DNA of 64,000 nucleotides, from NCBI RefSeq assembly GCF_002907375.1, contig NZ_MIYK01000001.1, forward strand, positions 372,001 through 436,000, written 5' to 3'. The position numbers and the translations under genes are program-made. Position 1 is the stretch's first letter, and each line of letters opens with the position of its first letter. The notes beneath the pieces were generated by a model. The model did no database searches and was not told the origin of the DNA. It was given only the letters and a program-made list of their open reading frames with translations. The DNA comes from Fructilactobacillus lindneri DSM 20690 = JCM 11027. Its GTDB lineage: Bacteria > Bacillota > Bacilli > Lactobacillales > Lactobacillaceae. Below are positions 8,774 through 17,909 of this stretch, one piece after another.

Positions 8774-10081
8774 CTATTTTCTACTTCGAGCGATAATATG
8801 AATTGGTGTTCCTTTAAAATCAAAGTTTTTTCTAATTTGATTTTCCAAATAACGTTTATAAGAAAAATGTAGTAATTCGGGATCATTAACAAACAGCACA
8901 ATCGTTGGCGGAGCAGTAGCAACCTGAGTTGCATAATAAATTCGTAATTTCCTAGTTTTAATGGTAGGAGTTGGAGTAATAGCAACTGCATCCATAATAA
9001 CTTCATTTAATGTTGATGAACTAATTCGCTTATTATGATTGTCATCAACCTTTTCAATTAAATTTGGTAATCGTTCTAATCTTTGTTTGGTTTTTGCAGA
9101 AACAAAGATAATTGGTGCATAAGCTAAATATTGAAATTCGCTGCGAATATCAGCTTCAAATTGCTGTTGAGTATGATTATCTTTTTTTAAAGTATCCCAT
9201 TTGTTTACAACAATGATAACACCCTTACCAGCCTCATGAGCATATCCAGCAACTCGTTTATCTTGTTCACGAATTCCTTCCTCAGCGTTTAAAACAACAA
9301 GTACTACATTACTATCATCAATTGCTTTCATAGCCCGCATAACACTGTATTTTTCAGTTTTTTCATAAACTTTGCCACGTTTTCGGATTCCGGCAGTATC
9401 AACAATTGTAAATTCTTGCCCATCGTGTACAAACTTGGTATCAATTGCATCTCTAGTTGTTCCAGCTACATCAGAAACAATCACTCGACTATCTCCTAAA
9501 ATAGCATTAACTAATGATGATTTACCTACATTTGGTCTTCCGATTAAACTAAACCGAATACTATCATCCGGTTGATTTTCCGGAACTTCTGGGAAATTTT
9601 TAATAACTTCATCTAATAAATCACCAAGTCCTAAGCCATGAGCTCCAGAAATTGGATATGGATCACCAAAACCCAGTGCATAAAAATCATAAATATCAGC
9701 ACGACTTTCAAAATTGTCGATTTTATTAACTGCTAAAACAACCGGTTTGTCAGATTTATATAAAATTTGGGCAACTCGTTCATCGGCATCAGTAATTCCT
9801 TGTTTTCCATTAACCATGAAAATAATTACATCAGCTTCATCAATTGCAATTTCTGCCTGTGCTGTAATTTGTTTTATAAACGGTTCATTTGAAACTTCAA
9901 TTCCACCAGTATCAATCAAATTAAAGTTATGTCCTAACCACTCTCCATGTGCATAAATTCGATCTCGTGTAACTCCAGGAGTATCTTCAACAATTGAAAT
10001 TCTTTCTCCCGCAACCCGGTTAAAAATCGTAGACTTACCTACATTTGGTCTTCCGACAATTGCCACAGTTGGTTGTGCCAT
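8774..10081 (-). CDS. der: Ribosome-associated GTPase Der (EngA)
   Basis: Der acts in 50S subunit maturation. It has 435 residues and two GTPase domains in tandem, the hallmark of the family: P-loops GRPNVGKST (10-18) and GRPNVGKSS (about 180), each with a DTGG or DTAG G3 motif and an NKxD G4 motif (NKID, NKWD). A C-terminal KH-like domain ends in [14 protein letters not shown]. The ATG at 10081 is 64 bases after rpsA, across that gene's terminator, so expression may depend on read-through or a weak local promoter. Confidence 0.97.
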   Translation of the reverse strand: MAQPTVAIVGRPNVGKSTIFNRVAGERISIVEDTPGVTRDRIYAHGEWLGHNFNLIDTGGIEVSNEPFIKQITAQAEIAIDEADVIIFMVNGKQGITDADERVAQILYKSDKPVVLAVNKIDNFESRADIYDFYALGFGDPYPISGAHGLGLGDLLDEVIKNFPEVPENQPDDSIRFSLIGRPNVGKSSLVNAILGDSRVIVSDVAGTTRDAIDTKFVHDGQEFTIVDTAGIRKRGKVYEKTEKYSVMRAMKAIDDSNVVLVVLNAEEGIREQDKRVAGYAHEAGKGVIIVVNKWDTLKKDNHTQQQFEADIRSEFQYLAYAPIIFVSAKTKQRLERLPNLIEKVDDNHNKRISSSTLNEVIMDAVAITPTPTIKTRKLRIYYATQVATAPPTIVLFVNDPELLHFSYKRYLENQIRKNFDFKGTPIHIIARSRK

Positions 10082-10103
10082 AATTTCACCCCTTCTCTAA
10101 AAA

Positions 10104-10138
10104 ATAAAAAAGCCTCCATAAAAATGAAGGATTTTTTA
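10104..10138 (-). terminator. Terminator after rpsA
   Basis: On the minus strand ATCCTTCA and TGGAGGCT form an 8-base stem with two G-U pairs around a short loop, followed by TTTTTTATTTTTT. It starts directly after the rpsA stop. Confidence 0.75.
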
Positions 10139-10145
10139 TTAAAAA

Positions 10146-11366
10146 CTATTCTTCTGAATCGTCATCAATGGCTTTCCCTAAAATATCGCCCAATGTAAAT
10201 CCATTTTCTTCTTCTGGAGCACCAGAAGTTGTATTATCATCTACATTCTTTTTAGGAGCCTTCTTTTCATTGTTATCTTCTTCTGGTTTTTCTTCTAATG
10301 CCTTGATTGATAAAGCTAAACGATGATCATCTGGATCAATAGAAAGAACTTTTACGTTAATCTTTTCACCAGATTTAAGTACATCACTTGGTTTGTCAAT
10401 ATGCTTATGAGAAATTTGAGAAATATGAACTAATCCCTCTACACCAGGTAACACTTCCACAAAAGCACCAAAGTCTACAAGTCTCTTAACAGTACCTTCA
10501 AGTACGCTACCAACAGCTGCTTTATCTTCAATATCGTCCCATGGACCAGGTTGTAATTGCTTAATTGAAAGTGAAATACGGTTACGTTCTGGTTCTACAG
10601 AAAGGACTTTAACGTTAACCTTTTCACCTACTTTTAATACATCAGAAGCTTTACTTACATGATCATAAGAAATTTCTGAGATATGAACCAATCCATCAAT
10701 TCCACCAAGATCAATGAAAGCACCAAAGTTAGTTAAACGAGCAACAGTTCCTTCAACCACATCGCCTGGTTTAATGCTATTCATAATTTTTTCTCTTGCT
10801 TCTTTACGATCTTTTTCAGCAATTGCACGATGGGAAAGAATTAAGCGGTTTTCTTCAGGAACAACTTCAATAATCTTAACTTCTAATTCTTCACCCTTGC
10901 ATTGGTTCAAGTCACTTACAAAGTGATCAGTAATCATTGAAGCAGGAATAAATCCACGAACACCATCAGCATTAACAACTAATCCACCCTTTACAGGACG
11001 AGTTACCTTAACGTTAATATTTTCGCCTTTTTCTGCTTTTTCTTTAATTTCATCCCAAATTTTAAGGGCTTCAAGACGACGAATAGAAAGAAGATAACTA
11101 CCATTTTCTTTATCGTCACCAATCTTAGAAATAACAACAACTTTAACTTGATCGCCGACTTTATAGCCATCAGTTGGGTTGTCTTCTAATGATGCAGAAA
11201 TTTCTTTACGGGGAATTACACCTTCGACACCAGCGTTATCAATTCCCACCATTAATTGTTGGTCATTATCAACGGCTAAAATTTCACCATTAACCACGTC
11301 ACCAACGTTCACTTGCTTTATATTGTCAAGTGCGTCTAATAATTGTTTGTTTTCATCTTCACTCAT
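10146..11366 (-). CDS. rpsA: Ribosomal protein S1 homolog, four S1 domains
   Basis: This 406-residue protein is built of four S1 RNA-binding domains (about 16-90, 105-170, 190-262, 275-347), as in Firmicutes, where the family has fewer domains than in E. coli. Domains 3 and 4 are very similar, each with GTVxRLxxFGAFVE/ID and GLVHISxIS. An acidic low-complexity tail follows (EEDNNEKKAPKKN...DDDSEE). S1 helps the 30S subunit bind mRNA; its exact role in Firmicutes is less certain. The start is ATG at 11366, 9 bases after GGAGG. A TTG one codon earlier is possible. Confidence 0.94.
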   Translation of the reverse strand: MSEDENKQLLDALDNIKQVNVGDVVNGEILAVDNDQQLMVGIDNAGVEGVIPRKEISASLEDNPTDGYKVGDQVKVVVISKIGDDKENGSYLLSIRRLEALKIWDEIKEKAEKGENINVKVTRPVKGGLVVNADGVRGFIPASMITDHFVSDLNQCKGEELEVKIIEVVPEENRLILSHRAIAEKDRKEAREKIMNSIKPGDVVEGTVARLTNFGAFIDLGGIDGLVHISEISYDHVSKASDVLKVGEKVNVKVLSVEPERNRISLSIKQLQPGPWDDIEDKAAVGSVLEGTVKRLVDFGAFVEVLPGVEGLVHISQISHKHIDKPSDVLKSGEKINVKVLSIDPDDHRLALSIKALEEKPEEDNNEKKAPKKNVDDNTTSGAPEEENGFTLGDILGKAIDDDSEE

Positions 11367-11447
11367 CAAACATTTCCTCCTTGATACTACTCTACCTTTA
11401 TTTTATCTTAAATAGATTTAGAATACCAGTAAAATAATATTTAAGTT

Positions 11448-12140
11448 TTAATTATTTTTAATTTCTACTATTTTTTTAGAGATTAAATTAGAAATTTCAT
11501 CAACAACTTGATCAATTGTCATCGAGGTTGTATCAATCTCGATGGCGTCCTTAGCCTTTTTTAAAGGAGAAATTTTACGATGAGAGTCTTTATAATCTCT
11601 TGTCTCAATTTCTCGCTTTAAATCTGTTAAAGTAACGTTTATTCCATTTTTTTTGTTTTCCAGATAACGTCGTTCTGCTCTTTCAGTCACACTAGCAATT
11701 AAGAATATTTTCACTTCAGCGTTTGGTAAAACAGTAGTCCCAATATCTCTACCATCCATAACTACCCCACCATCAGCAGCTATTTGTTGTTGACGTTTAA
11801 CTAATTCTTTGCGAATTGCTGGTAATGCTGCAACTGTTGAAACATTATTTGTAACATTTTCTGACCTTATTTGGTTGGTAACCTCATGTCCATCTACATA
11901 TACATGCTGTACTGGATTCCCTGGTTTGAACTCAATATTAATTTTTTTTAATAAATCTAAAATTTTAATTTCATCATCTAATTTTAAATGTTCTTCAATT
12001 GCCTTTAAAGTAACAACTCGATACATTGCACCAGTATCAACATATATGTAATTAAAACGTTTAGCAACAACCTTTGCAACGGTACTTTTCCCGGCCGACG
12101 CAGGTCCATCAATTGCAACTTGAAGTCCTTTTTTATGCAT
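11448..12140 (-). CDS. cmk: Cytidylate kinase
   Basis: This enzyme phosphorylates CMP and dCMP with ATP in the pyrimidine salvage and synthesis pathway. It has 230 residues. The P-loop is [10 protein letters not shown] (11-20), followed by the CMP-binding segment [13 protein letters not shown] and the [23 protein letters not shown] block typical of Cmk. [10 protein letters not shown] and [16 protein letters not shown] form the lid and substrate contacts. The gene lies upstream of rpsA, the conserved cmk-rpsA pair of bacteria, and 18 bases after the LysM-protein gene. Confidence 0.97.
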   Translation of the reverse strand: MHKKGLQVAIDGPASAGKSTVAKVVAKRFNYIYVDTGAMYRVVTLKAIEEHLKLDDEIKILDLLKKINIEFKPGNPVQHVYVDGHEVTNQIRSENVTNNVSTVAALPAIRKELVKRQQQIAADGGVVMDGRDIGTTVLPNAEVKIFLIASVTERAERRYLENKKNGINVTLTDLKREIETRDYKDSHRKISPLKKAKDAIEIDTTSMTIDQVVDEISNLISKKIVEIKNN

Positions 12141-12158
12141 TTATATCAATCCCTATTT

Positions 12159-12941
12159 TTATTTAACTCTTAATTTTTGCCCTGGTTTAATGACACTTTG
12201 ATCATTTAATCCATTAAGATTTTGTAATTGTGATACAGAAATCCCAGCATTTTTAGCAATTCGATAAACTCCCTGATTGTTACTTGCTACAACGTAATTG
12301 GAAGAGTCATCAGAACCATTTGAAGATTGATAACTTTGTTGGTTACTATTACCAGAATTGGTTTGATTATTAGTTTGCTTTTGTGATTGATTATACGAGC
12401 TATTGTTGTTTGCGGATTTCGATGTTTGTTGGCTGGATTGATTGGCAGCTGTTCCAGTGTTATGTAAACCAGCATCAGTCGAAGAAGAGGTGGAGTTAGT
12501 ACTTGGAGAAGGAGTTGCTGTTTCTTTAGAAGTATTTGATGGCGATGGAGTATAACTACTAGTAGAAGTTTTAGTTGTCTGAGTTGTATTGTCATCATTG
12601 GTGGTATTTTCAGAATCTTTCTTTTTATCAGATTTTACTTTGGTTTCTTTATTTTTGTTCTTTTTATCACTTTTTTGGTCTTTTTTATGATTTTTATCAA
12701 CTTTTTTATGAGTAGTTACCTTAGATTGTTGTACTGTGCTTTGCTTGGACATTCCAAATGCCAAAGCAAAAATAGCAATCAAAACAATAATTGAAATTAA
12801 AACAGCAACAATCACTTTGAAATTACTTTGACTTTTACGTAGTTCCGTCCGAGATAAATTACCACTTTCATCGCGATCATCAGAAAAAGATTGGTTCCAT
12901 GGCTTATTTTTTTTATTTTCACTATCACTATTATTATTCAA
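12159..12941 (-). CDS. Membrane-anchored LysM protein (YpbE-like)
   Basis: This 260-residue protein has a charged cytoplasmic N-terminus (1-41), one membrane segment (about 43-64, VIVAVLISIIVLIAIFALAF), then a long linker (about 65-210) that is first Lys-rich and then made of Ser, Thr, Asn and Gln. It ends in a LysM domain (about 215-259) that should bind peptidoglycan. The arrangement is that of a signal-anchored wall-binding protein. Its position next to recQ and ypbB matches B. subtilis ypbE. The start is TTG at 12941, with GGAGG 7 bases upstream. No enzymatic domain is present. Confidence 0.85.
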   Translation of the reverse strand: MNNNSDSENKKNKPWNQSFSDDRDESGNLSRTELRKSQSNFKVIVAVLISIIVLIAIFALAFGMSKQSTVQQSKVTTHKKVDKNHKKDQKSDKKNKNKETKVKSDKKKDSENTTNDDNTTQTTKTSTSSYTPSPSNTSKETATPSPSTNSTSSSTDAGLHNTGTAANQSSQQTSKSANNNSSYNQSQKQTNNQTNSGNSNQQSYQSSNGSDDSSNYVVASNNQGVYRIAKNAGISVSQLQNLNGLNDQSVIKPGQKLRVK

Positions 12942-12992
12942 ATCAAAACCTCCAAAATAGTATTTATTTTATTATATCATTTTAAATGATTT

Positions 12993-14432
12993 CTATAGCA
13001 AATCATTAATAATCTGCTGCCAATTACTTTTATCATTAGTTGAAACTTTAATATTAAGTTTCTGCTCAAATAATGAAAAATCAATATTATTTTCTATTCC
13101 AAAATCACAACAAATTTCATCATGAGAATCAAACTCTTCATCAAAATTAGCTAATAATACTTTTCTTCTACATCCACTACATTGAATGTAATCTAGCATT
13201 TTAAATAATTCCTTTTCTTTTTGAGAAAATTCATCTTGAAAGACTTTTTGAATTTGTTCAACACTAAAATCATGTTTAAAATAAAAATCCAATAAATTTT
13301 TTTTGGACTCCTCGATTCTTGAATATTCTTTTTGTAAATAAAAATCAATTTCCATTTTAGTTGGAAGTGAATGTTCAATTAAATTTGCAGCAATCTGTTC
13401 ATCACCTTCTGCATATAATAAAATTGCTAAACTCTGTTTTCCATCACGACCAGCACGACCTATTTCTTGGACATAACTTTCTAAATCCTGTGGCATATGA
13501 TAATGAATTACAAATCTAACATCTGATTTATCAATTCCCATTCCAAATGCATTAGTAGCACAAATAATTTGTAAATCATTATCCATAAATTGATGTTGAA
13601 TTTTAAAACGATCTGCGCTGCTTAAGTCTGAATGATAAGCGGCTGTTGTTAATCCAGTTTTTTGCTGAATCATGTCAGCCATTACATTAGCCATTTTTTT
13701 ACTAGAAAAATAGATGATTCCATTACCCTTAAGCTTTTTCAAAATATCCAAAAGATAGCTTTGCTTTTCTAATTCATTTAGAGATTTGTGGACACCTAAA
13801 TAGATATTAGGCCGATCAACGCTTTTTATGATTTTTTGAAAATTTTTTAATTGTAGTTTTTTAATTATATCATTTTGCACTTTTTGTGACGCAGTTGCTG
13901 TCAACATTAAAACTTGAGGGTTATTAAGCGTTGCTAAAACGTGCCCTAATTCTAAATAATCGGGACGAAAATCAACTCCCCATTTTGAAATACAATGAGC
14001 TTCATCAACGACAAATAACCCAAGGGATAATTGTTTCATTTTTTGTAACACTTGTTGATTGGTAATCATTTCTGGGGAAATAAAAATATATCGATATTGA
14101 TTTAAGTGTTTTAAAGCAAATTGTTTTTGTTCCCAATCCTGATTAGAATTCAATGCAACAACTTTTTTTTCACCTAAAAAATTCATTCGATTAACTTGAT
14201 CACTCATTAATGAAAGTAATGGAGAAACAATCACAATAGGCTTATTAACTAAATAGCCAAATAGCTGATAAATTAAAGTTTTCCCAGATCCTGTTGGTAA
14301 AACAGCTAAAACATTATTGCCAGTTAATAGTTCATTAATCGTATCGATTTGTCCTGATCTTAATTTAGAAAAGCCAAATTTTTCTTTTAATAATCCTTTA
14401 ATTTTCGTCAATTTCAATTTCACCGTTTGCAT
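12993..14432 (-). CDS. recQ: RecQ-family DNA helicase (RecS-like, no HRDC domain)
   Basis: This superfamily 2 helicase has 479 residues. Walker A is LPTGSGKT (45-52) and the DEAH box is at 143-146 in VVDEAHCISKWG. Helicase motifs IV-VI include ATNAFGMGIDKSDVRFVIHY and EIGRAGRDG. A RecQ zinc-binding region follows near 425-455 (CSGCRRKVLL with a later CC pair). The protein stops soon after, so the winged-helix part is short and HRDC is absent, as in B. subtilis RecS. It overlaps the end of the ypbB-like gene by 35 bases. The ribosome binding site before the ATG is poor, and internal GTG or TTG starts at codons 4-8 are possible. Confidence 0.93.
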   Translation of the reverse strand: MQTVKLKLTKIKGLLKEKFGFSKLRSGQIDTINELLTGNNVLAVLPTGSGKTLIYQLFGYLVNKPIVIVSPLLSLMSDQVNRMNFLGEKKVVALNSNQDWEQKQFALKHLNQYRYIFISPEMITNQQVLQKMKQLSLGLFVVDEAHCISKWGVDFRPDYLELGHVLATLNNPQVLMLTATASQKVQNDIIKKLQLKNFQKIIKSVDRPNIYLGVHKSLNELEKQSYLLDILKKLKGNGIIYFSSKKMANVMADMIQQKTGLTTAAYHSDLSSADRFKIQHQFMDNDLQIICATNAFGMGIDKSDVRFVIHYHMPQDLESYVQEIGRAGRDGKQSLAILLYAEGDEQIAANLIEHSLPTKMEIDFYLQKEYSRIEESKKNLLDFYFKHDFSVEQIQKVFQDEFSQKEKELFKMLDYIQCSGCRRKVLLANFDEEFDSHDEICCDFGIENNIDFSLFEQKLNIKVSTNDKSNWQQIINDLL

Positions 14433-15474
14433 TTACTAGATTTCTTTTAGTTAACAATATCTCTATTAATCTAAATTTAAAAAAAGAAAGCTTCTGCTTA
14501 ATATTTTCAGTTAAATTTTCATAATTCCATGTATCAATTCTTTTGCCTAACTCACTAACAATCAATTCCTTATCTTGATTTGTAATAAAATCAGCATAAG
14601 GAAATTTATCAATCGGCCAGCAAATTGCAATTTCTAATAAATGTTCGTAAATCGTAGAAGGTTTAATATTTCGTTTTTCAATAATTGTGTTTATATTATG
14701 TGTATTTTCATATAATTTAAATGTTTTTAACGCACTTTGATTAAGTAATGATTTATTTAATCCATTTAAAAGTGGTTTGAAAATTGAATCTGAATTCCTT
14801 TCGACGTACTTGGTAAACAAACAAAACAATGTTAAATCAACAAAATAAACTGCAAACAAATCTAAATTTAATTTTTGTGAAATTTGTTCCATAGTATTTC
14901 CATTATTATGGTAACCAACTAATTCCGACGCAAATAACAAAGCAGTTTTATTATCTAATTCAGATAAAAAATTAATTAATTCGCTTTTAACTTTTTGTTC
15001 TAAATCAGTTTTCTTTAATGATTTAAAATAGTTTTTAACAAACCTTTTATCATTTTGATTTATATCTAAAGCATAATATTGATTTTCTCCATGAGAATAT
15101 TCAGAAACAACTTGGATAAAAAGCATAAATCGCTGTTTAAAATGGATAATATCAATATTTTGAAATTGTTTTGACCACTTGTAATCTGGCAGAATTGTTC
15201 TTAATTGATCTTTTTTTTTCTGTCCTTTATTTGTGATTATAAAGGAATTATTAGGAACTGCTTTTATTAAATCTTGATCTAAAAGTTCATCATAGCTAAG
15301 GTTATATATTCCAAAATAACGACCCACACCAAAATAACCTAATAAATCATAACGTAATGACCAATAAAGAGTTGCAACAGTTTTTTTTCCATTTAATAAG
15401 TTCTCTAATAATCTTTTCCTACGTACTTGTTGTTCATCCAATAAAAATAACGCCAATTTATTTTTAAAATCCAT
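14398..15474 (-). CDS. YpbB-like helix-turn-helix protein
   Basis: This 358-residue protein has no catalytic motif I recognise. It sits directly upstream of the recQ homolog and overlaps it, as ypbB does beside recS in B. subtilis, and a segment near 270-290 (NIKPSTIYEHLLE) resembles the helix-turn-helix of that family. Much of the rest is helical and rich in Lys, Asn and Leu. It may act with the helicase in DNA metabolism; that is inference from gene order only. The ATG at 15474 has only a weak ribosome binding site. Confidence 0.7.
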   Translation of the reverse strand: MDFKNKLALFLLDEQQVRRKRLLENLLNGKKTVATLYWSLRYDLLGYFGVGRYFGIYNLSYDELLDQDLIKAVPNNSFIITNKGQKKKDQLRTILPDYKWSKQFQNIDIIHFKQRFMLFIQVVSEYSHGENQYYALDINQNDKRFVKNYFKSLKKTDLEQKVKSELINFLSELDNKTALLFASELVGYHNNGNTMEQISQKLNLDLFAVYFVDLTLFCLFTKYVERNSDSIFKPLLNGLNKSLLNQSALKTFKLYENTHNINTIIEKRNIKPSTIYEHLLEIAICWPIDKFPYADFITNQDKELIVSELGKRIDTWNYENLTENIKQKLSFFKFRLIEILLTKRNLVNANGEIEIDEN

Positions 15475-15511
15475 TATTTTTATACCATTAAAAACCTTTA
15501 TTCAAATTTTC

Positions 15512-16246
15512 TTATCTATTTTTAACTAGTTCAAATAAATCACGAACTTCACGTTTTTTCAAAGGACGCCATTGTCCTGGTTCAAGATTTTCAACTTCAA
15601 TACCTGCAAAATTAATTCTTTTAAGTTTTTCAACTGGATGTCCTATTGCATTAAGCATTTTTTTTACTTCGTGATTTTTACCTTCATGAAGGGTTAATTC
15701 AATTAATCCACTTTGATCATTATCACCAACTTTTTTAAGTAATTTAACATCTGCTGGTGCACTCTTAATATTTTTTTCTAGCTTGACACCTTTTCGAAGT
15801 CTATCTAAATCCTTTTCGTCAGGAATACCATCTACCTTGGCAATATACGTTTTTTTAATCTCATGTTTTGGATGAGTTAACAAATAATCTAAATTGCCAT
15901 CGTTAGTTAATAATAATACCCCACTAGTATCATAATCTAATCTTCCAACTGGATAAATCCGCTCAGGAACTTTATGTTTAAAGTAATCCAGAACTGTTTT
16001 TCGATCTTTTTCATCTTTTACTGAGGTAATAATTCCTTTAGGTTTGTTCAAAACAAAATAAACCGGTGATTCTCTCTTAATCGGTACACGGTCTACTTCA
16101 ATTCGATCACTATTATTAACTTTAACTCCTAAAGTTGTAACCACTGACCCATTAACTCTAACATGTCCCGTTTCAATTAAAGTTTCACAAGCCCGCCTAG
16201 AAGCTATTCCAGCATGAGCCATAACCTTTTGCAATCGATCATTCAT
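15512..16246 (-). CDS. rluB: 23S rRNA pseudouridine synthase RluB
   Basis: RluB-type enzymes modify a uridine in 23S rRNA (position 2605 in E. coli numbering). It has 244 residues: an N-terminal S4 RNA-binding domain (about 2-48, RLQKVMAHAGIASRRACE) and a catalytic domain with the active-site Asp at D104 in GRLDYDTSGVLLLTNDG. LHEGKNHEVKKML and the late GQWRPLKKREVRDL are also typical. The ATG at 16246 lies 9 bases from GGAGG; the ATG two codons earlier is too close to it. The scpA-scpB-rluB order is conserved in Firmicutes. Confidence 0.95.
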   Translation of the reverse strand: MNDRLQKVMAHAGIASRRACETLIETGHVRVNGSVVTTLGVKVNNSDRIEVDRVPIKRESPVYFVLNKPKGIITSVKDEKDRKTVLDYFKHKVPERIYPVGRLDYDTSGVLLLTNDGNLDYLLTHPKHEIKKTYIAKVDGIPDEKDLDRLRKGVKLEKNIKSAPADVKLLKKVGDNDQSGLIELTLHEGKNHEVKKMLNAIGHPVEKLKRINFAGIEVENLEPGQWRPLKKREVRDLFELVKNR

Positions 16247-16270
16247 TACCATGGTCCTCCACTAATTTTA

Positions 16271-16816
16271 TTATTTATCAAACATTTCATTATTATTTTC
16301 CGAAACAATTTCATCATCTTCAGGTAAAATTGGCAACTCTGAAATGTTTTTTAACCCAAAGGCTTTTAGAAACAAATCAGTTGTAGCGTATAAACTAGGG
16401 TTCCCAGGATCATCAGTTTTTCCCTTAATCTTAATCAAGCCAAAATTCAGTAAATTCCGTAGTGAAACAGAACTATTAATTCCACGCACCTCATCAACTT
16501 CAATTCTGGTGACTGGTTGCTTATAAGCAACAATTGTCAAGGTTTCTAATGCTGATTGGGTTAATAATGAATCATTGGACTTAGTATATTTCTGAATCAA
16601 AGTATCAAATTCTGTTTTGGCCATCATCTGTACTATGTCACCATTTTGAGAGATACAAAGAGCAGAATCAGATTTTTCATAATTCAAGGTTAAATTTACA
16701 ATGTTTTCTCGAATTGCAGCGCTTGATGCATTAGTTAATTCTTTCAATTTTTTGATTGTAATTCCTTGATCCCCAGAAATATAAATCAATGCTTCAATTT
16801 TATTCCTTAAAGTCAT
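16271..16816 (-). CDS. scpB: Segregation and condensation protein B
   Basis: ScpB forms the condensin complex with Smc and ScpA and helps compact and separate chromosomes. It has 181 residues with two winged-helix domains. Signature segments are RNKIEALIYISGD at the start, SALETLTIVAYKQPVTRIEVDEVRG in the second domain, and the LINFG-like LLNFGLIK plus YATTDLFLKAFGL near the end. The C-terminus is acidic. Its ATG overlaps the stop of scpA (ATGA), which implies translational coupling and fits the need for matched amounts of both subunits. Confidence 0.97.
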   Translation of the reverse strand: MTLRNKIEALIYISGDQGITIKKLKELTNASSAAIRENIVNLTLNYEKSDSALCISQNGDIVQMMAKTEFDTLIQKYTKSNDSLLTQSALETLTIVAYKQPVTRIEVDEVRGINSSVSLRNLLNFGLIKIKGKTDDPGNPSLYATTDLFLKAFGLKNISELPILPEDDEIVSENNNEMFDK

Positions 16817-17538
16817 TTATTAACACCTTTAATCGTAATATCAGAATCATCATTCTGTTGAAATACTTTTACAATTTTATGTTTAACCATTGTCAATAAT
16901 GCTAAAAAATCAGTGATTAATTCTTCAATGGGACTATCTATTGTAAATAAATGAGAAAATTTTAGTTCGTTATTGGAACTAGTACGAAGATATTTTTCAA
17001 TTATTTTAGTCTGAGTATTGATATCATAATTCCATTCATTGATTCGCTCAATTGGAAGATCTAAGTTGTTTTGTTGTCTTTGTTTAATTTTATTCCAAGC
17101 ATTTTTTAAGATACCAATTTGAAATTCATCAGTTTCGATGGAAATATTTTTATTATTTATAAGCAAGTTTCTTGAATGCATTTTATTGCGATTCTTTTCT
17201 CGTTGCTTTAATTCAAAGGCTGCCTGCTTGTATTTCTTATATTCAACTAATTGAGTTACTAGCTCTTCTCTAGGATCTTCTTCGTAATCATCATCTATTT
17301 CTTCTGCTAACAACATTTGTGACTTTATTCGCATTAAATTAGCAGCCAACACAAAAAATTCTCCAGCAATTTCAATTCGCATTCTTTTCATTTTATTTAA
17401 ATAGTTAACATATTGATCAGTAATATCTTTGATATCAATATCATAAATATCCATTTTTGATTGTTTAATCAAGTGCAATAATAATTCCAATGGTCCATCA
17501 AAATCATGTAAATGGATATTTAAATTATCTTCGTTCAT
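16813..17538 (-). CDS. scpA: Segregation and condensation protein A
   Basis: ScpA is the kleisin that bridges Smc heads and binds ScpB. It has 241 residues. The N-terminal signature FDGPLELLLHLIKQSKMDIYDI lies at 13-34, followed by ITDQYVNYLN and EFFVLAANLMRIKSQMLL. The C-terminal winged-helix region contains PIEELITDFLALLTMVKHKIVKV. The central part is charged and variable, as usual. The ATG at 17538 overlaps the end of ribT by 14 bases; the downstream end overlaps scpB. Confidence 0.96.
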   Translation of the reverse strand: MNEDNLNIHLHDFDGPLELLLHLIKQSKMDIYDIDIKDITDQYVNYLNKMKRMRIEIAGEFFVLAANLMRIKSQMLLAEEIDDDYEEDPREELVTQLVEYKKYKQAAFELKQREKNRNKMHSRNLLINNKNISIETDEFQIGILKNAWNKIKQRQQNNLDLPIERINEWNYDINTQTKIIEKYLRTSSNNELKFSHLFTIDSPIEELITDFLALLTMVKHKIVKVFQQNDDSDITIKGVNK

Positions 17539-17887
17539 TATTACGCTCCCATTTAGTAATGAAATCCTGAGTTTCTAATGTCCCCATAATCATTTCTCCA
17601 GGATACATTTTTTGGATACCATCTAGAACGCGAAAAACATTAAAAACCGTATTGGAGTCTGGTGTCAAAATGATATGTCTTATTACCACACATGATTTAT
17701 ATTTTTCTATTCCAATAACTCCCGACCAATTATTAAACTGATCTTTCCATAAATAGACATTCCGATTATCTGAGTCATTATACCAATTAAGTTCTTGTTT
17801 TAAATATTTCACGTTATTATTTCGTTTTGAAAGCGATAAAATCCCTAAAACAATTTTTTCGTTATCTTTTTGATATTTATAAAGCAT
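17525..17887 (-). CDS. ribT: RibT-like GNAT acetyltransferase
   Basis: This protein of 120 residues matches the RibT family, GNAT-fold proteins named from the B. subtilis riboflavin operon. Visible features are the opening LYKYQKDNEKIVLGILSL, the core with VVIRHIILTPDSN, and the ending MYPGEMIMGTLETQDFITKWER. No other riboflavin gene is next to it; it lies between xerD and scpA. The substrate is unknown. The start is ATG at 17887, with TAGGAGG 5 bases upstream; a longer frame to 17917 would overlap the end of xerD without a binding site. Confidence 0.82.
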   Translation of the reverse strand: MLYKYQKDNEKIVLGILSLSKRNNNVKYLKQELNWYNDSDNRNVYLWKDQFNNWSGVIGIEKYKSCVVIRHIILTPDSNTVFNVFRVLDGIQKMYPGEMIMGTLETQDFITKWERNNERR

Positions 17888-17909
17888 AAATCCTCCTAGA
17901 AAAATCTTA

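Noticed and set aside
10270-10720. Two near-identical stretches in rpsA looking like a direct repeat
   Set aside because: They are S1 domains 3 and 4 of one protein, a normal domain duplication, not a mobile repeat.
12287-12598. Alternative minus-strand frame within the LysM protein linker
   Set aside because: It is the shifted reading of a low-complexity Ser/Thr/Asn stretch and has no ribosome binding site.
14700-14760. Possible frameshift in the ypbB-like gene because of low recognisable similarity
   Set aside because: The frame is open over its whole expected length (358 residues) and ends in a normal overlap with recQ, so there is no sign of a break.
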